64,000 bases of DNA from Cognatishimia maritima (GTDB taxonomy: Bacteria > Pseudomonadota > Alphaproteobacteria > Rhodobacterales > Rhodobacteraceae): positions 88,054-152,053 of the forward strand of contig NZ_FQWM01000008.1 of assembly GCF_900129685.1 (NCBI RefSeq), written 5' to 3'. Below the pieces are notes generated by a model. The model had not been told where the DNA came from and did not search any database. It was given only the letters and a program-made list of their open reading frames with translations. The stretch's first letter is position 1, and every line of letters begins with the position of its first letter. Shown in pieces: positions 21,418 through 28,884 of this stretch. Position numbers and translations under genes: made by a program.

Positions 21418-21848
21418 TTGGCCCACCCTTTTTCGTTAGAAAACGATTCAATACAGACAGTCGAGTCTCTGTCAAATTCGCCACCCGTCGATTTTCTAAA
21501 CGCTTCATCAGCAACATAGAGTAATTCTTCCAGCCAGCGAGATGACCTTTTGGGAAACATTTTAGGGTTTTCTAGGACTTGGTGATAAAAACTTGAACCT
21601 TGCGCAACAACAGACAATCTTGTGTACAAAAAGGTGTCCGAGTGTCCTCTAAACCAACTGAAGCGCCTGTAGTGCTGACTCGTATCTAGCGCATGTGTAA
21701 CTTGAGCGAGCATTTCATAGAAGTCAGCGATTTGCTCACCTGATTTCTTAGAAAGTTCCGAGATAAGTGGCTCTAGGTTTGTAGAAGAGTCATCTTTCCC
21801 GTCACCTTCAATGAGTTCGATAAGTGACCAAAAAGATGCTCGATCCAT
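21414..21848 (-). CDS. DUF4240-family protein lying between cobS and cobT
   Basis: A 144-residue protein starting [15 protein letters not shown]. The FW-x-LI-E opening, the central [19 protein letters not shown] and the late [17 protein letters not shown] fit the DUF4240 family, of unknown function. By eye it is markedly AT-richer than cobS and cobT on each side, which suggests a separate origin. Yet its TGA overlaps the cobT ATG by 4 bp and it starts 20 bp after cobS, so it is built into the operon and cobT translation may depend on it. The family call is from pattern memory. Confidence 0.7.
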   Translation of the reverse strand: MDRASFWSLIELIEGDGKDDSSTNLEPLISELSKKSGEQIADFYEMLAQVTHALDTSQHYRRFSWFRGHSDTFLYTRLSVVAQGSSFYHQVLENPKMFPKRSSRWLEELLYVADEAFRKSTGGEFDRDSTVCIESFSNEKGWAK

Positions 21849-21868
21849 TCTAACAATGCCCTAGGTCG

Positions 21869-22855
21869 TCACCCGATGCTCATGCTCGCCGCGCTTTCCG
21901 GCAGTTCTTCGTCAAACAGACGCTGATAGAACTCTGCCACGGTCTGGCGTTCCAACTCATCACATTTGTTGAGGAAGGTCAGACGGAACGCGTAGCCCAC
22001 ATCGCGGAAAATTTCAGAGTTCTGCGCCCAGTTGATCACCGTCCGAGGCGACATAACGGTAGACAGGTCCCCGTTCATAAAGGCCGTCCGGGTCAGGTCG
22101 GCCACAGTCACCATCTGGCGCACCTTCTTGCGGCCCGCCTCGGTGTTGTAATGGGGCGCTTTGGATAGAACGATATTGGTTTCCGCATCAATACTCAGGT
22201 AGTTCAGCGTGCTGACCAAGGACCAACGGTCCATCTGCGCTTGGTTGATCTGCTGCGTGCCGTGGTAAAGCCCTGTCGTGTCGCCCAGACCCACGGTGTT
22301 CGCCGTCGCAAACAGGCGGAAGTGTTTGTGCGGGGTGATGATTTCATTCTGGTCCAGCAGCGTCAGCTTACCGTCGTGTTCCAGTACCCGCTGGATCACA
22401 AACATCACGTCCGCGCGGCCCGCATCATATTCATCAAACACAATCGCAACCGGGTTGCGCAGTGCCCAAGGCAGGATGCCCTCGTGGAATTCAGTGACCT
22501 GCTTGCCATCTTTTAGCTTGATCGCGTCCTTACCGATCAGGTCGATCCGGCTGATGTGGCTATCAAGGTTCACCCGCACGGACGGCCAGTTCAGGCGCGC
22601 TGCAACCTGTTCGATGTGGGTCGATTTACCTGTACCGTGATACCCTTGGATCATCACGCGCCGGTTATGGGAAAAGCCCGCGAGGATCGCCAGTGTGGTA
22701 TCGGGGTCAAACTTATAGGTCGGGTCCAGCGCGGGCACACGATCGGTGGCCTCGGCAAACCCTTTGACCTTCATATCCGTATCAATTCCAAAGACTTCAC
22801 GAACCGAGATTTCTTCGGTCGGTTTTGCGTTGATGTCGGTCATGCCGTCTGCCAT
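21869..22855 (-). CDS. cobS: CobS, cobaltochelatase AAA+ subunit
   Basis: CobS is the ATPase ring of the aerobic cobalt chelatase. I start it at the ATG at 22855 ([15 protein letters not shown]), giving 328 residues, the usual size. An upstream in-frame extension to 22963 has no family resemblance. Walker A is [21 protein letters not shown], Walker B is [15 protein letters not shown] and sensor 1 is [13 protein letters not shown]. The gene is 20 bp from the DUF4240 gene and cobT follows, so they form one unit. Confidence 0.95.
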   Translation of the reverse strand: MADGMTDINAKPTEEISVREVFGIDTDMKVKGFAEATDRVPALDPTYKFDPDTTLAILAGFSHNRRVMIQGYHGTGKSTHIEQVAARLNWPSVRVNLDSHISRIDLIGKDAIKLKDGKQVTEFHEGILPWALRNPVAIVFDEYDAGRADVMFVIQRVLEHDGKLTLLDQNEIITPHKHFRLFATANTVGLGDTTGLYHGTQQINQAQMDRWSLVSTLNYLSIDAETNIVLSKAPHYNTEAGRKKVRQMVTVADLTRTAFMNGDLSTVMSPRTVINWAQNSEIFRDVGYAFRLTFLNKCDELERQTVAEFYQRLFDEELPESAASMSIG

Positions 22856-23164
22856 GGCGCGGAATCCTTCTGTTCGCTGCGTATCGCGCGTCGTGTCTAT
22901 GCGTTTCGCGGGCCACAATATCGTTGGCCTGCCGGAGGGAAAGGGCAAAAGCGCCGAAACCACCTTTGATCAGACGAAAAAACGGCTTTTTCCGCTGCGT
23001 GGACTCATAAGCAAACTTGAGTGGATTGTCGAGAATGGTACTTATGGTCTCAAAAATAAGCATTGATGGGCGCGCCGCAGAGGCCTCACGCGGAATTGAG
23101 CGTTGTTTTCTTGCAATGGCGGGGCGTTGAAACAACCTTTCAGACAACAAGAAAGGACGTGGAT
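22856..23164. other. Divergent spacer between cobS and msrB
   Basis: About 310 bp without a supported gene. It must carry the promoters of both divergent units. I looked for a cobalamin riboswitch B12-box pattern in front of cobS and did not find one by eye. The cobS-side open frame here has no recognisable protein. Confidence 0.5.
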
Positions 23165-23647
23165 ATGAACCGTCGCGACATTTTGCGCACCAGCGCTGCA
23201 TTTGGTTTTACAGGCGCATTAGGGGGCATGGCCATGCCTGCCATCGCTGCGGCTGGAGATTTCGAAGTCACCCGGACAGAGGCAGAATGGCGCGCCATGC
23301 TGACGCCGCTGCAATACAAAGTTATGCGCGAACATGGAACCGAACGGGCCTTTACTTCGCCACTGGACAAAAACTATGCCGAGGGCCTCTATCATTGCCG
23401 GGGCTGTGATCTGGAACTCTATTCGTCAGAGCACAAATATGACAGCGGCACTGGCTGGCCGAGTTTTTACAAATCCCTGCGCAATGCTGTTGGCACCCAA
23501 CCAGACCGCATTCTGCTGCGCGTGCGCACCGAAGTGCACTGCCGCCGCTGCGGAAGCCATCTTGGCCATATCTTTGATGATGGTCCACGCCCGACCGGCA
23601 AACGCCATTGTTTGAATGGCGCGTCGTTGGTGTTCAAGGCTGCCTAA
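23165..23647 (+). CDS. msrB: Peptide-methionine (R)-S-oxide reductase, Tat-exported
   Basis: MsrB reduces the R epimer of methionine sulfoxide. The ATG at 23165 gives 160 residues. The first 29 form a twin-arginine signal (NRRDILRTSAAFGFTGALGG...AIAAAG), so the folded enzyme probably acts in the periplasm. The catalytic domain has both zinc pairs (CRGC, CRRC), GTGWPSFY, and GSHLGHIFDDGP. The active Cys is in RHCLNGASLVF. A terminator with a UUCG-like loop follows. Confidence 0.93.
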   Translation: MNRRDILRTSAAFGFTGALGGMAMPAIAAAGDFEVTRTEAEWRAMLTPLQYKVMREHGTERAFTSPLDKNYAEGLYHCRGCDLELYSSEHKYDSGTGWPSFYKSLRNAVGTQPDRILLRVRTEVHCRRCGSHLGHIFDDGPRPTGKRHCLNGASLVFKAA

Positions 23648-23680
23648 AACGGCAAAATCGCGACAATCCAATCTCTGCGC

Positions 23681-23710
23681 AATGGCGTTCCTTCGGGGGC
23701 GCCATTTTTC
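23681..23710 (+). terminator. Terminator after msrB
   Basis: A 7-bp stem AATGGCG/CGCCATT, with an inner CC-TTCG-GG tetraloop hairpin, is followed by TTTT, 34 bp past the msrB stop. Confidence 0.7.
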
Positions 23711-23885
23711 ATGTGGGCTACCTGTCACGCCACGCGGGATAGCGCAAAAATAAATGAAGTCAAATATTTAACCCAAAACTCTTTGTGATGTGAAAATCAG
23801 GAAAAAGAGTGAACCACCCGCCGCTTTACTCCGTATTCGATGCACAACCAACAAGATGTTGGATTGATAGAAACTGGAGACGAAA

Positions 23886-24449
23886 ATGACTTTTCTTAAA
23901 ACCGTTACCCTTGGCTTCACTCTTGCTGCTGGCGCTGCTGTTGCTGGCAGCCATGCCGCGAAAGAAAACCCAATGGTGGGCGGTGCACCGATGATGGCGG
24001 ATATGAACATCGTTGAAAATGCGGTGAACTCTGCAGACCACACAACGCTGGTCGCAGCCGTTCAGGCCGCTGGACTGGTCGAAACCTTGCAAAGCGAAGG
24101 TCCATTCACCGTGTTCGCTCCTGTCAACGCTGCGTTTGATGCGCTGCCAGAGGGCACGGTGGAGTCGCTGCTGAAACCTGAAAACAAAGACGCGCTGACC
24201 AAAGTGCTGACCTGCCACGTGGTGGCTGCGAATGCGATGTCAGACGCGATTGTTGGCATGATCAACGACGATGGCGGTATGCACGCGGTTGAAACCGTAG
24301 GTGGTTGCACGCTGACTGCAATGCTGGACGGTGACATGGTCAAACTGAAAGACGAACAGGGCGGTATCGCGACCGTGACCATCGCCGACGTCGTGCAATC
24401 AAACGGTGTAATCCACGTGATCGATAAGGTGCTTTTGCCTGCAAACTAA
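23886..24449 (+). CDS. Secreted fasciclin (FAS1) domain protein
   Basis: A 187-residue protein with a Sec signal peptide (TFLKTVTLGFTLAAGAAVAGSHA) and one FAS1 domain from about residue 40. The H1-like box is GPFTVFAPVNAAFDALPEGTV and the H2-like end is VVQSNGVIHVIDKVLLPAN. Such single-domain proteins are periplasmic or surface-associated and linked to adhesion, but no partner is visible here. A good ribosome-binding site (TGGAGA) precedes the ATG and a perfect terminator follows. Confidence 0.9.
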   Translation: MTFLKTVTLGFTLAAGAAVAGSHAAKENPMVGGAPMMADMNIVENAVNSADHTTLVAAVQAAGLVETLQSEGPFTVFAPVNAAFDALPEGTVESLLKPENKDALTKVLTCHVVAANAMSDAIVGMINDDGGMHAVETVGGCTLTAMLDGDMVKLKDEQGGIATVTIADVVQSNGVIHVIDKVLLPAN

Positions 24450-24464
24450 AGTCACCATCACTGC

Positions 24465-24500
24465 AAAAGGCCACTCTGTCGAGTGGCCTTTTTTGCTTTT
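24465..24500 (+). terminator. Terminator after the fasciclin gene
   Basis: A perfect 12-bp stem (AAAAGGCCACTC/GAGTGGCCTTTT) with a TGTC loop runs into a T-rich tail. It lies between convergent genes and the flanking A and T runs would let it work in both directions. Confidence 0.88.
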
Positions 24501-24511
24501 TTCACAGTGCT

Positions 24512-25129
24512 TTATTTAAAACTGTTTGAGTCCTTGATCTGATCCCAGGCCCAGACAACTTCCTGCAGCTGTTCCTCTTGGCTCCGGTCCCCGCCATTCA
24601 TATCCGGGTGCAGCACTTTGATCAGCTTCTTATAAGCCTTACGGATATCGGCCTTTGACCATGTCGATTCCGCCTCAAGAATATCAATCGCGCGCTGTTC
24701 CGTCGGGGGCAGGCGTCGCCCGGTCGAACGACCCGGGTTCTGCGTCGCGTTTCCACCCAAGACCTGATGCGGGTCTTCAATGCCAAGCCGTGCCCAAGCG
24801 CGCGCTTCTGGATCAGTGAACTTCTTGGTTTCCCGCTCCCAAACTTTGTCTTTCGAGTTCTGAGCGTTCATCTCGGCTTCGGTCTTGCCGTCAAAAAAGC
24901 TCCACTTCGCGTTATATTCACGCACATGGTCTTTGCAGAACCAGCGGAATTCATCCAGCACATCCGGTGCTTTGGGCGCACGGAACTTACCCGGCTCCTC
25001 ACAGCCATCCATTTCGCACACGCGTGTAGAAGTTGTGGATTCACCAGACATGCCCCGGCGGCCACGCGGGTTTTTCTTCTTTGCAGAAGACACGGACATA
25101 TCGAATCCGAAGGGATCTGGTTTCGGCAT
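24512..25129 (-). CDS. J-domain (DnaJ-like) protein
   Basis: A 205-residue protein with the J domain at the C-terminus (about residues 140-205). The HPD motif is in KKLIKVLHPDMNGGDRS, which would stimulate a DnaK-type ATPase. The N-terminal half has a Cys/His cluster (VCEMDGCEEPGKFRAP, then RWFCKDHVREYNAKW) that may bind zinc. No canonical DnaJ Gly/Phe or four-repeat zinc domain is present, so it is not DnaJ itself. It is divergent from bolA and near cobS/cobT, a neighbourhood frequent in alphaproteobacteria. Confidence 0.88.
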   Translation of the reverse strand: MPKPDPFGFDMSVSSAKKKNPRGRRGMSGESTTSTRVCEMDGCEEPGKFRAPKAPDVLDEFRWFCKDHVREYNAKWSFFDGKTEAEMNAQNSKDKVWERETKKFTDPEARAWARLGIEDPHQVLGGNATQNPGRSTGRRLPPTEQRAIDILEAESTWSKADIRKAYKKLIKVLHPDMNGGDRSQEEQLQEVVWAWDQIKDSNSFK

Positions 25130-25202
25130 TCTCTCACCTTTTCGACTCGGAGCGGAAAGTTTAGTCTATTGGACGCAAGATTGAAGAGGGCAGGTCAAAA
25201 AA

Positions 25203-25469
25203 ATGAGCGTAAAAGACGAAATTCATGCGCGGTTGTCCGCTGCTTTTGAACCGGCAGAACTGGTGGTGGTGGATGACAGTGAAAGCCATCGCGGCCATGC
25301 CGAATATCAAGAAGGCGGCGAGAGCCATTTCAACGTTCACATCCGCGCGCAAGCCTTTGAAGGTATGTCAAGAATTGCCCGTCACCGGTCGGTGCATAAA
25401 GCGCTTGGGGCAGAGCTTGTTGGGCGTATCCATGCGCTTGCCTTGGACATTGGTGCACCTGAAGACTGA
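25203..25469 (+). CDS. BolA-family protein
   Basis: An 88-residue BolA/YrbA-type protein. Features are EIHARLSAAFEPAELVVVDDSESH, the GGESHFNVHIRAQAFEGMSRIARHR core with the conserved His, and HKALGAEL. Family members bind 2Fe-2S clusters with monothiol glutaredoxins and influence iron sensing and cell shape. No glutaredoxin gene is adjacent here. Confidence 0.92.
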   Translation: MSVKDEIHARLSAAFEPAELVVVDDSESHRGHAEYQEGGESHFNVHIRAQAFEGMSRIARHRSVHKALGAELVGRIHALALDIGAPED

Positions 25470-25500
25470 CGGGCAATCCGCGCAGAAAATAAGCAAAACA

Positions 25501-25525
25501 GCAGACCAAGAGGCCTTCTGTCTGC
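25501..25525 (-). terminator. Probable terminator after gatB
   Basis: GCAGAC at 25501 pairs with GTCTGC at 25520 between the convergent bolA and gatB genes. On the minus strand the hairpin is followed by TGTTTTGCTTATTTTC, which fits gatB termination. Confidence 0.45.
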
Positions 25526-25553
25526 ATTTCTATCGGTCAGCCGGGGTGGCGAC

Positions 25554-27065
25554 TTAGCCGTTCAGCTTTTGCGCCACCAGTTGGTTCACGGCTTTCGGAT
25601 TGGCCTTACCGCCGGTCGCCTTCATCACTTGACCGACAAACCAGCCTGCCAGTTTCGGGTTCACTTTGGCCTTTTCAACCTGCTCTGGGTTGGCGGCAAT
25701 GATCTCATCCAACGCAGCCTCGATGGCCCCAGTGTCGGTCACCTGTTTCATGCCACGCTCTTCAACGATCTGCGCCGGATCACCACCTTCGGTATAGACG
25801 ATCTCAAACAGATCCTTGGCAATCTTGCCAGAGATCGCATCAGAGCTGATCAGGTCAATGATCCCACCCAGTTGCGCCGGGGAAATCGGGCTGTCGGTGA
25901 TGCCTTTGTCGTCCTTTTTCAGGCGACCAAAAAGTTCGTTGATAACCCAGTTTGCAGCCAATTTACCGTTGCGCCCATTGGCGACCTCTTCAAAGAAGGT
26001 CGCGTTTTCAGCCTCTGCCGTCAGCACGGATGCGTCATATTCGGACAGGCCGAAGTCATTGACAAAACGCGCTTTTTTCTCGTCAGGAAGTTCTGGCAAA
26101 GACGCTGCAATGTCATCGACCCAACCCTGTTCAATCTCCAGCGGCAGCAGGTCTGGGTCAGGGAAGTAGCGATAATCATGCGCTTCTTCTTTGGACCGCA
26201 TGGAACGCGTTTCGTTCTTGTCCGCATCGTAAAGACGGGTTTCCTGATCCACGGTGCCACCAGCCTCGACAATCGCGATCTGACGACGCGCTTCGTATTC
26301 GATGGCCATCTGGATGAACCGCATGGAGTTCATGTTCTTGATCTCACACCGGGTGCCGAGGTGAGAGAAGTCCTGCGTCTCTTGGTATTTTTCATACTGG
26401 CCCGGACGGCAGATCGACACGTTCACGTCCGCGCGCAGGTTACCGTTTTGCATGTTGCCATCACAAGTGCCCAGATAGCGCAGGATCTGGCGCAGTTTGG
26501 TTACATAGGCGGCGGCCTCTTCGGGGCCGCGGATGTCCGGGCGGCTCACGATTTCCATCAGCGCAACGCCGGTCCGGTTCAGGTCGACGAACGACATATT
26601 TGGGTCCATGTCATGCACGGATTTACCAGCGTCCTGTTCCAGGTGGATGCGTTCAATCCGCACCTTGCGCGCAACGCCCGGTCCCATATCAACGATGATC
26701 TCACCTTCGCCGACAATCGGGTGGTACAGCTGGGAAATCTGATAGCCTTGCGGCAGGTCCGGGTAGAAATAATTCTTACGGTCAAAGGCCGACCACAGGT
26801 TGATGTCCGCCTTCAGGCCCAGACCTGTACGAACAGCCTGTTCGACGCAATATTCGTTGATCACTGGCAACATGCCCGGCATCGCTGCATCCACGAAAGA
26901 CACGTTGGCGTTCGGTTCTGCTCCGAATTTGGTGGAAGCCCCGGAAAAGAGTTTTGCATTGCTGCTGACCTGCGCATGCACTTCCATCCCGATTACAAGT
27001 TCCCAATCATGTTTCGCGCCAGCGATCACTTTGGGTTTCGGGGTTTCAAAAGTCAGGTCCAGCAT
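25554..27065 (-). CDS. gatB: GatB, Asp/Glu-tRNA amidotransferase subunit B
   Basis: GatB is the kinase/transamidase subunit that, with GatA and GatC, converts Glu-tRNA(Gln) or Asp-tRNA(Asn) to the amide form. The ATG at 27065 (MLDLTFETP), with GGAG upstream, gives 503 residues. Signature parts are [49 protein letters not shown] and [20 protein letters not shown]. The C-terminal YqeY-like domain is intact. gatA and gatC are elsewhere, as in many alphaproteobacteria. Confidence 0.96.
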   Translation of the reverse strand: MLDLTFETPKPKVIAGAKHDWELVIGMEVHAQVSSNAKLFSGASTKFGAEPNANVSFVDAAMPGMLPVINEYCVEQAVRTGLGLKADINLWSAFDRKNYFYPDLPQGYQISQLYHPIVGEGEIIVDMGPGVARKVRIERIHLEQDAGKSVHDMDPNMSFVDLNRTGVALMEIVSRPDIRGPEEAAAYVTKLRQILRYLGTCDGNMQNGNLRADVNVSICRPGQYEKYQETQDFSHLGTRCEIKNMNSMRFIQMAIEYEARRQIAIVEAGGTVDQETRLYDADKNETRSMRSKEEAHDYRYFPDPDLLPLEIEQGWVDDIAASLPELPDEKKARFVNDFGLSEYDASVLTAEAENATFFEEVANGRNGKLAANWVINELFGRLKKDDKGITDSPISPAQLGGIIDLISSDAISGKIAKDLFEIVYTEGGDPAQIVEERGMKQVTDTGAIEAALDEIIAANPEQVEKAKVNPKLAGWFVGQVMKATGGKANPKAVNQLVAQKLNG

Positions 27066-27141
27066 CTGCCGTCGCTCCATCTTAAAGGTACAGATGGCGT
27101 TCTAGGGCAGGGTGGGGGCAGGGGCAAGAGGAGTGAACAGC

Positions 27142-27210
27142 GTAGGGTGGGGTTTTACCCCACCATTCTGCAAGTAGGCGATGAAACGGTGGGGTAAAAC
27201 CCCACCCTAC
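27142..27210. repeat. REP-like inverted pair (BIME-type), copy 1
   Basis: Two 23-bp units in opposite orientation (27142-27164 and 27188-27210) are perfect reverse complements, separated by 23 bp. Each unit starts GTAGGGTGGGG and is itself a hairpin (GGTGGGGT with ACCCCACC). The pair lies between the gatB start and the stop of the next minus-strand gene. A near-identical pair stands at 39362-39429. This is the layout of REP/BIME elements mobilised by REP-associated tyrosine transposases in other bacteria; none is seen in the window. Confidence 0.85.
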
Positions 27211-27214
27211 AGCG

Positions 27215-28519
27215 TCACGGCTGAATTTCAGTGATCCCATCCGGGCCAAAGTGGATGGTCAAACCCGCCTCAAGGTTCTTCATAAACGGCTGCGCAACGG
27301 CGTTCATTGCGAAGTCGCGGCCCTTTTGGGCCAGCCGGTCCATCGACACGCTGCGCACGCCGTTGTCAAAACCCAGTTCCGCGTGGCCCCAGATCAACGG
27401 GTGCACTTCACGCAGGGCGTTGTGCACCACATCTTCAAAGGCGGCGCGCAAGGCGGCTTGTTGTTCGGTGCCAGTTCCAGTTTCGCGATAGTGCTGACGG
27501 GCAGCCTGCCATGCGCAGTAAAGCTGCGCGGCGACCAGATTGGCGGTCGCCTGATCGGTATGGCGGTCCAGAATGTCGTGGATGCCGTCGATGAAATAAT
27601 CGGTGTCGATATGCGCAAGCCCGGTTGGGTCGATCAGCAGCGCGTCAAACCACACCCAAGCATAGGCACCTGCGCCCCAAAGGTCATAGGTGCGTGCGGC
27701 GGTGCGGCGGGCTTGCAAATCAAGATTTGCGTGATCGCCGTACCATTGCGGCAGCATATAGGTGCCAAGCGCGCGCATGTGGCGGGGGTTATCCGGGTCC
27801 AGATCGATCAGGTCTTCGAAATCATCGGCAACGCGGTCGCCGGGATGCTCACTGCCCGGCAGTAGCGCACAACGGGCTGCCGACAGCGCGGCGGAATTCA
27901 GTTCATGCGGGCAAAACTGATCAAGGATCTCCTCGGCCCGAGCGAAATGCGCCAAGAACGCCTCGCGGTTTGCGTCTTTCAGATCGGCGACCGGCACGGT
28001 GCCACGCCACGCCCAACCAATATCGATATGCATATGGGCTACGACCAGCGCGACGGCATAGTCATCGGGGTATTCGGTCAGCACCAATTCGAAATCTTCG
28101 ATGCCGTCAAAAAAGTTGGAGTCCTTTGCCGGTTTACCATGCAGCAGGGCGTGTTCTGCCGCACTCACCACATCCGCCCGCGCGCCAAAGAGCATCAGGT
28201 CAACAATCGGCGTGCCTTTGACGGTCACGTCTCGTGTACGGTCCGCCATGCGGATGCGTTCACTCAGACAATCCCAACGGTCCTGTCGGGCAAGGAACTG
28301 CGCGTTTTCCCGCACTTCATTGTCGCCCTTCAAACCAAGGGATGAGGTGTTTACAGGGATTTTGATCCGGTCAATCAGGGTCTCGGAGTCCGCTTCCATC
28401 TCGGGCAGGAAAGCCAAGGGGGCCGCGTCTCTCGGGGCGGAGAATTTGCGCATCACGGCCTTCAGCGGTTCAGGCAATCTGGGGCGCGGCATGTCCGAGA
28501 GGGGGAAGTCAAATTTCAT
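27215..28519 (-). CDS. Conserved-looking hypothetical protein
   Basis: A 434-residue soluble protein; I do not recognise the family. The ATG at 28519 (MKFDFPLSDMPRP) has CGGAG upstream, while a GTG 11 codons earlier is possible. No signal peptide or membrane segment is seen. The middle is helical and Ala/Asp/Trp-rich (VAHMHIDIGWAWRG, YDLWGAGAYAWVWFDALL), and the tail is basic-acidic mixed. Codon pattern and GC match the neighbours, so it is likely a real housekeeping or lineage-specific gene. The stop lies 5 bp from the REP-like pair. Confidence 0.72.
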   Translation of the reverse strand: MKFDFPLSDMPRPRLPEPLKAVMRKFSAPRDAAPLAFLPEMEADSETLIDRIKIPVNTSSLGLKGDNEVRENAQFLARQDRWDCLSERIRMADRTRDVTVKGTPIVDLMLFGARADVVSAAEHALLHGKPAKDSNFFDGIEDFELVLTEYPDDYAVALVVAHMHIDIGWAWRGTVPVADLKDANREAFLAHFARAEEILDQFCPHELNSAALSAARCALLPGSEHPGDRVADDFEDLIDLDPDNPRHMRALGTYMLPQWYGDHANLDLQARRTAARTYDLWGAGAYAWVWFDALLIDPTGLAHIDTDYFIDGIHDILDRHTDQATANLVAAQLYCAWQAARQHYRETGTGTEQQAALRAAFEDVVHNALREVHPLIWGHAELGFDNGVRSVSMDRLAQKGRDFAMNAVAQPFMKNLEAGLTIHFGPDGITEIQP

Positions 28520-28884
28520 CTGCGGCTCCGTATCAGTCAGAGCCTTTGTCACCGGAAAATTGGGCGGGAAATGGGCAGCCGGGGGGTAAGAAGCGGACCT
28601 TTACGTGTGAAAATTGGGCATTTGCGGTCAACCAAATACAAATGCCCTAGGTCTCAGGTTGATTGTCGCCAATAAGGTGACAGTTAACCGGTTCTTAATT
28701 TCAGTTTATCCGAAACGCCCGCTTGATGTCTTGCAGTGCTTCGGCTTGTTGTTCGGACATATCCGTCTGTGTCGCCACAATATCTGTGTGGACCAAGGTA
28801 GAGGCAGTCCACATCTTGACAACCAATAGCGCGGCGATCGCTAGGTCACCGCGTTTGGTTTACTGGTTTTCTTCGCGTGTGACT
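28520..28884. other. Spacer between pepN and the hypothetical gene
   Basis: 365 bp with no convincing complete gene. The best reading frame is a short minus-strand one listed separately (28701-28814). The rest, 28520-28700, shows no structure beyond a possible promoter for the downstream hypothetical gene. Confidence 0.4.
28701..28814 (-). pseudogene. Short reading frame or gene relic after pepN
   Basis: From an ATG at 28814 the frame encodes 37 residues ending DMSEQQAEALQDIKRAFRIN, a protein-like amphipathic end. The frame continues upstream without a start through TKRGDLAIAALLVVK to an in-frame TAA at 28860-28862, and beyond the stop reads KVTREENQ. This looks like a small gene broken by one nonsense change (CAA to TAA would do it), or a very short gene. 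No family is recognised. Confidence 0.3.

Noticed and set aside
22856..23164. Cobalamin riboswitch upstream of cobS
   Set aside because: Expected in principle for a B12 gene, but no B12-box-like sequence or matching stem pattern was found by eye.
25569..27197. 542-codon plus-strand frame opposite gatB
   Set aside because: gatB is certain on the other strand. The antisense translation has no recognisable domains and a His/Arg/Val-biased composition.
28614..28829. 71-codon plus-strand frame between the hypothetical gene and pepN
   Set aside because: No ribosome-binding site or family. The minus-strand frame in the same place is more protein-like.
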